From assembly GCA_949738935.1 (NCBI GenBank), contig CATJCJ010000568.1:1-53043 (forward strand): DNA of 53,043 nucleotides, given 5' to 3'. Origin of the DNA: an uncultured Eubacteriales bacterium (GTDB lineage Bacteria; Bacillota; Clostridia; Lachnospirales; CAG-274). Below are positions 53,013 through 53,043 of the stretch, one piece after another. Made by a program: the position numbers and the translations under genes. Every line of letters starts with the position of its first letter. Within the stretch, counting starts at the first letter, position 1. Under the pieces are notes generated by a model. The model was not told the DNA's origin. It worked only from the letters and a program-made list of their open reading frames with translations, and made no database searches.

Positions 53013-53043
53013 ATGAATAAAAGTATAACACAAGACAATCAAA
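53013..53043 (+). CDS. Start of a further gene, possibly a transposase (partial)
   Basis: ATG 53013 lies 10 bases after a strong CCGGAGG site. Only ten residues are visible (MNKSITQDNQ). This opening resembles that of DDE-type integrase/transposase proteins seen in gut clostridia, but ten residues cannot decide it. It continues beyond the window. Confidence 0.45.
   Translation, partial: MNKSITQDNQ

Noticed and set aside
1-53043. CRISPR arrays, tRNA or rRNA genes, prophage genes
   Set aside because: No regularly spaced repeats, cloverleaf-like sequences ending in CCA context, rRNA-like blocks or phage structural genes were noticed on reading through both strands.

Overview
The window looks like accessory DNA from a low-GC anaerobic Firmicute, most likely a clostridium of the Lachnospiraceae type. 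Evidence: AT-rich coding sequence, strong AGGAGG-type ribosome binding sites, teichoic-acid-style chemistry (TagF-like, TagD-like and TagGH-like proteins), and IS66, IS3 and IS1182-type transposase remains resembling those of gut clostridia. The genus is inference. No rRNA, tRNA, CRISPR array or phage gene was seen.

Region 1 (about 0.5-39.5 kb, all + strand) is a surface-glycan locus of about 32 genes, with tight or overlapping joints. It opens with a five-gene module: DHAP-type aldolase, FGGY kinase, iron-type alcohol dehydrogenase, nucleotidyltransferase and TagF-like transferase. This module could make and transfer an unusual CDP-activated polyol or ketose phosphate. A nonulosonic-acid pair follows (NeuB-like synthase and a NeuA-HAD fusion), then many glycosyltransferases, two radical SAM proteins, sugar methyltransferases, an SGNH/MBOAT acylation pair, a transglutaminase-like protein and a glutamine amidotransferase. 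A three-part protein ending in a TagD-like cytidylyltransferase comes next, and the region closes with an ABC exporter (permease and ATPase). A hairpin terminator at 17.8 kb may divide the locus into two transcripts.

The main discovery candidate is in region 1. Five long guanine tracts (8-10 G) lie inside reading frames of this AT-rich locus, all on the coding strand. Two tracts leave their gene open. Three leave it frameshifted, and each of these would be repaired by adding or removing a single G. This is the signature of slipped-strand phase variation, well known in Campylobacter glycan loci. The tracts hit a FAD enzyme, two methyltransferases, an acyl-transfer helper and a glycosyltransferase. 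A second theme is a small Rossmann-type domain (GAGxxG, then IDN) attached to ten otherwise different proteins.

Region 2 (39.5-49.6 kb, - strand) holds an acyltransferase-3 protein and two sets resembling three-component lipid-linked sugar decoration systems: a polyprenyl-phosphate GT2, a small EamA/SMR-type flippase and a large polytopic membrane protein. One GT2 is cut in two. Its N-terminal half is on the - strand at 44.9-45.3 kb and its C-terminal half on the + strand at 49.6-50.0 kb. A shared 9-bp word sits at both breakpoints in opposite orientation, so a 4.66-kb inversion explains the arrangement and would rebuild the gene in frame if reversed.

Region 3 (50.0-53.0 kb) is a graveyard of insertion sequences. 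A decayed, GC-richer IS66 element (tnpA, tnpB, tnpC) lies between remnants of IS3-type OrfA and OrfB, as if it had inserted into an older element. A further transposase-like gene begins at the right edge.

Everything rests on reading the sequence and on family knowledge. No database search was run.
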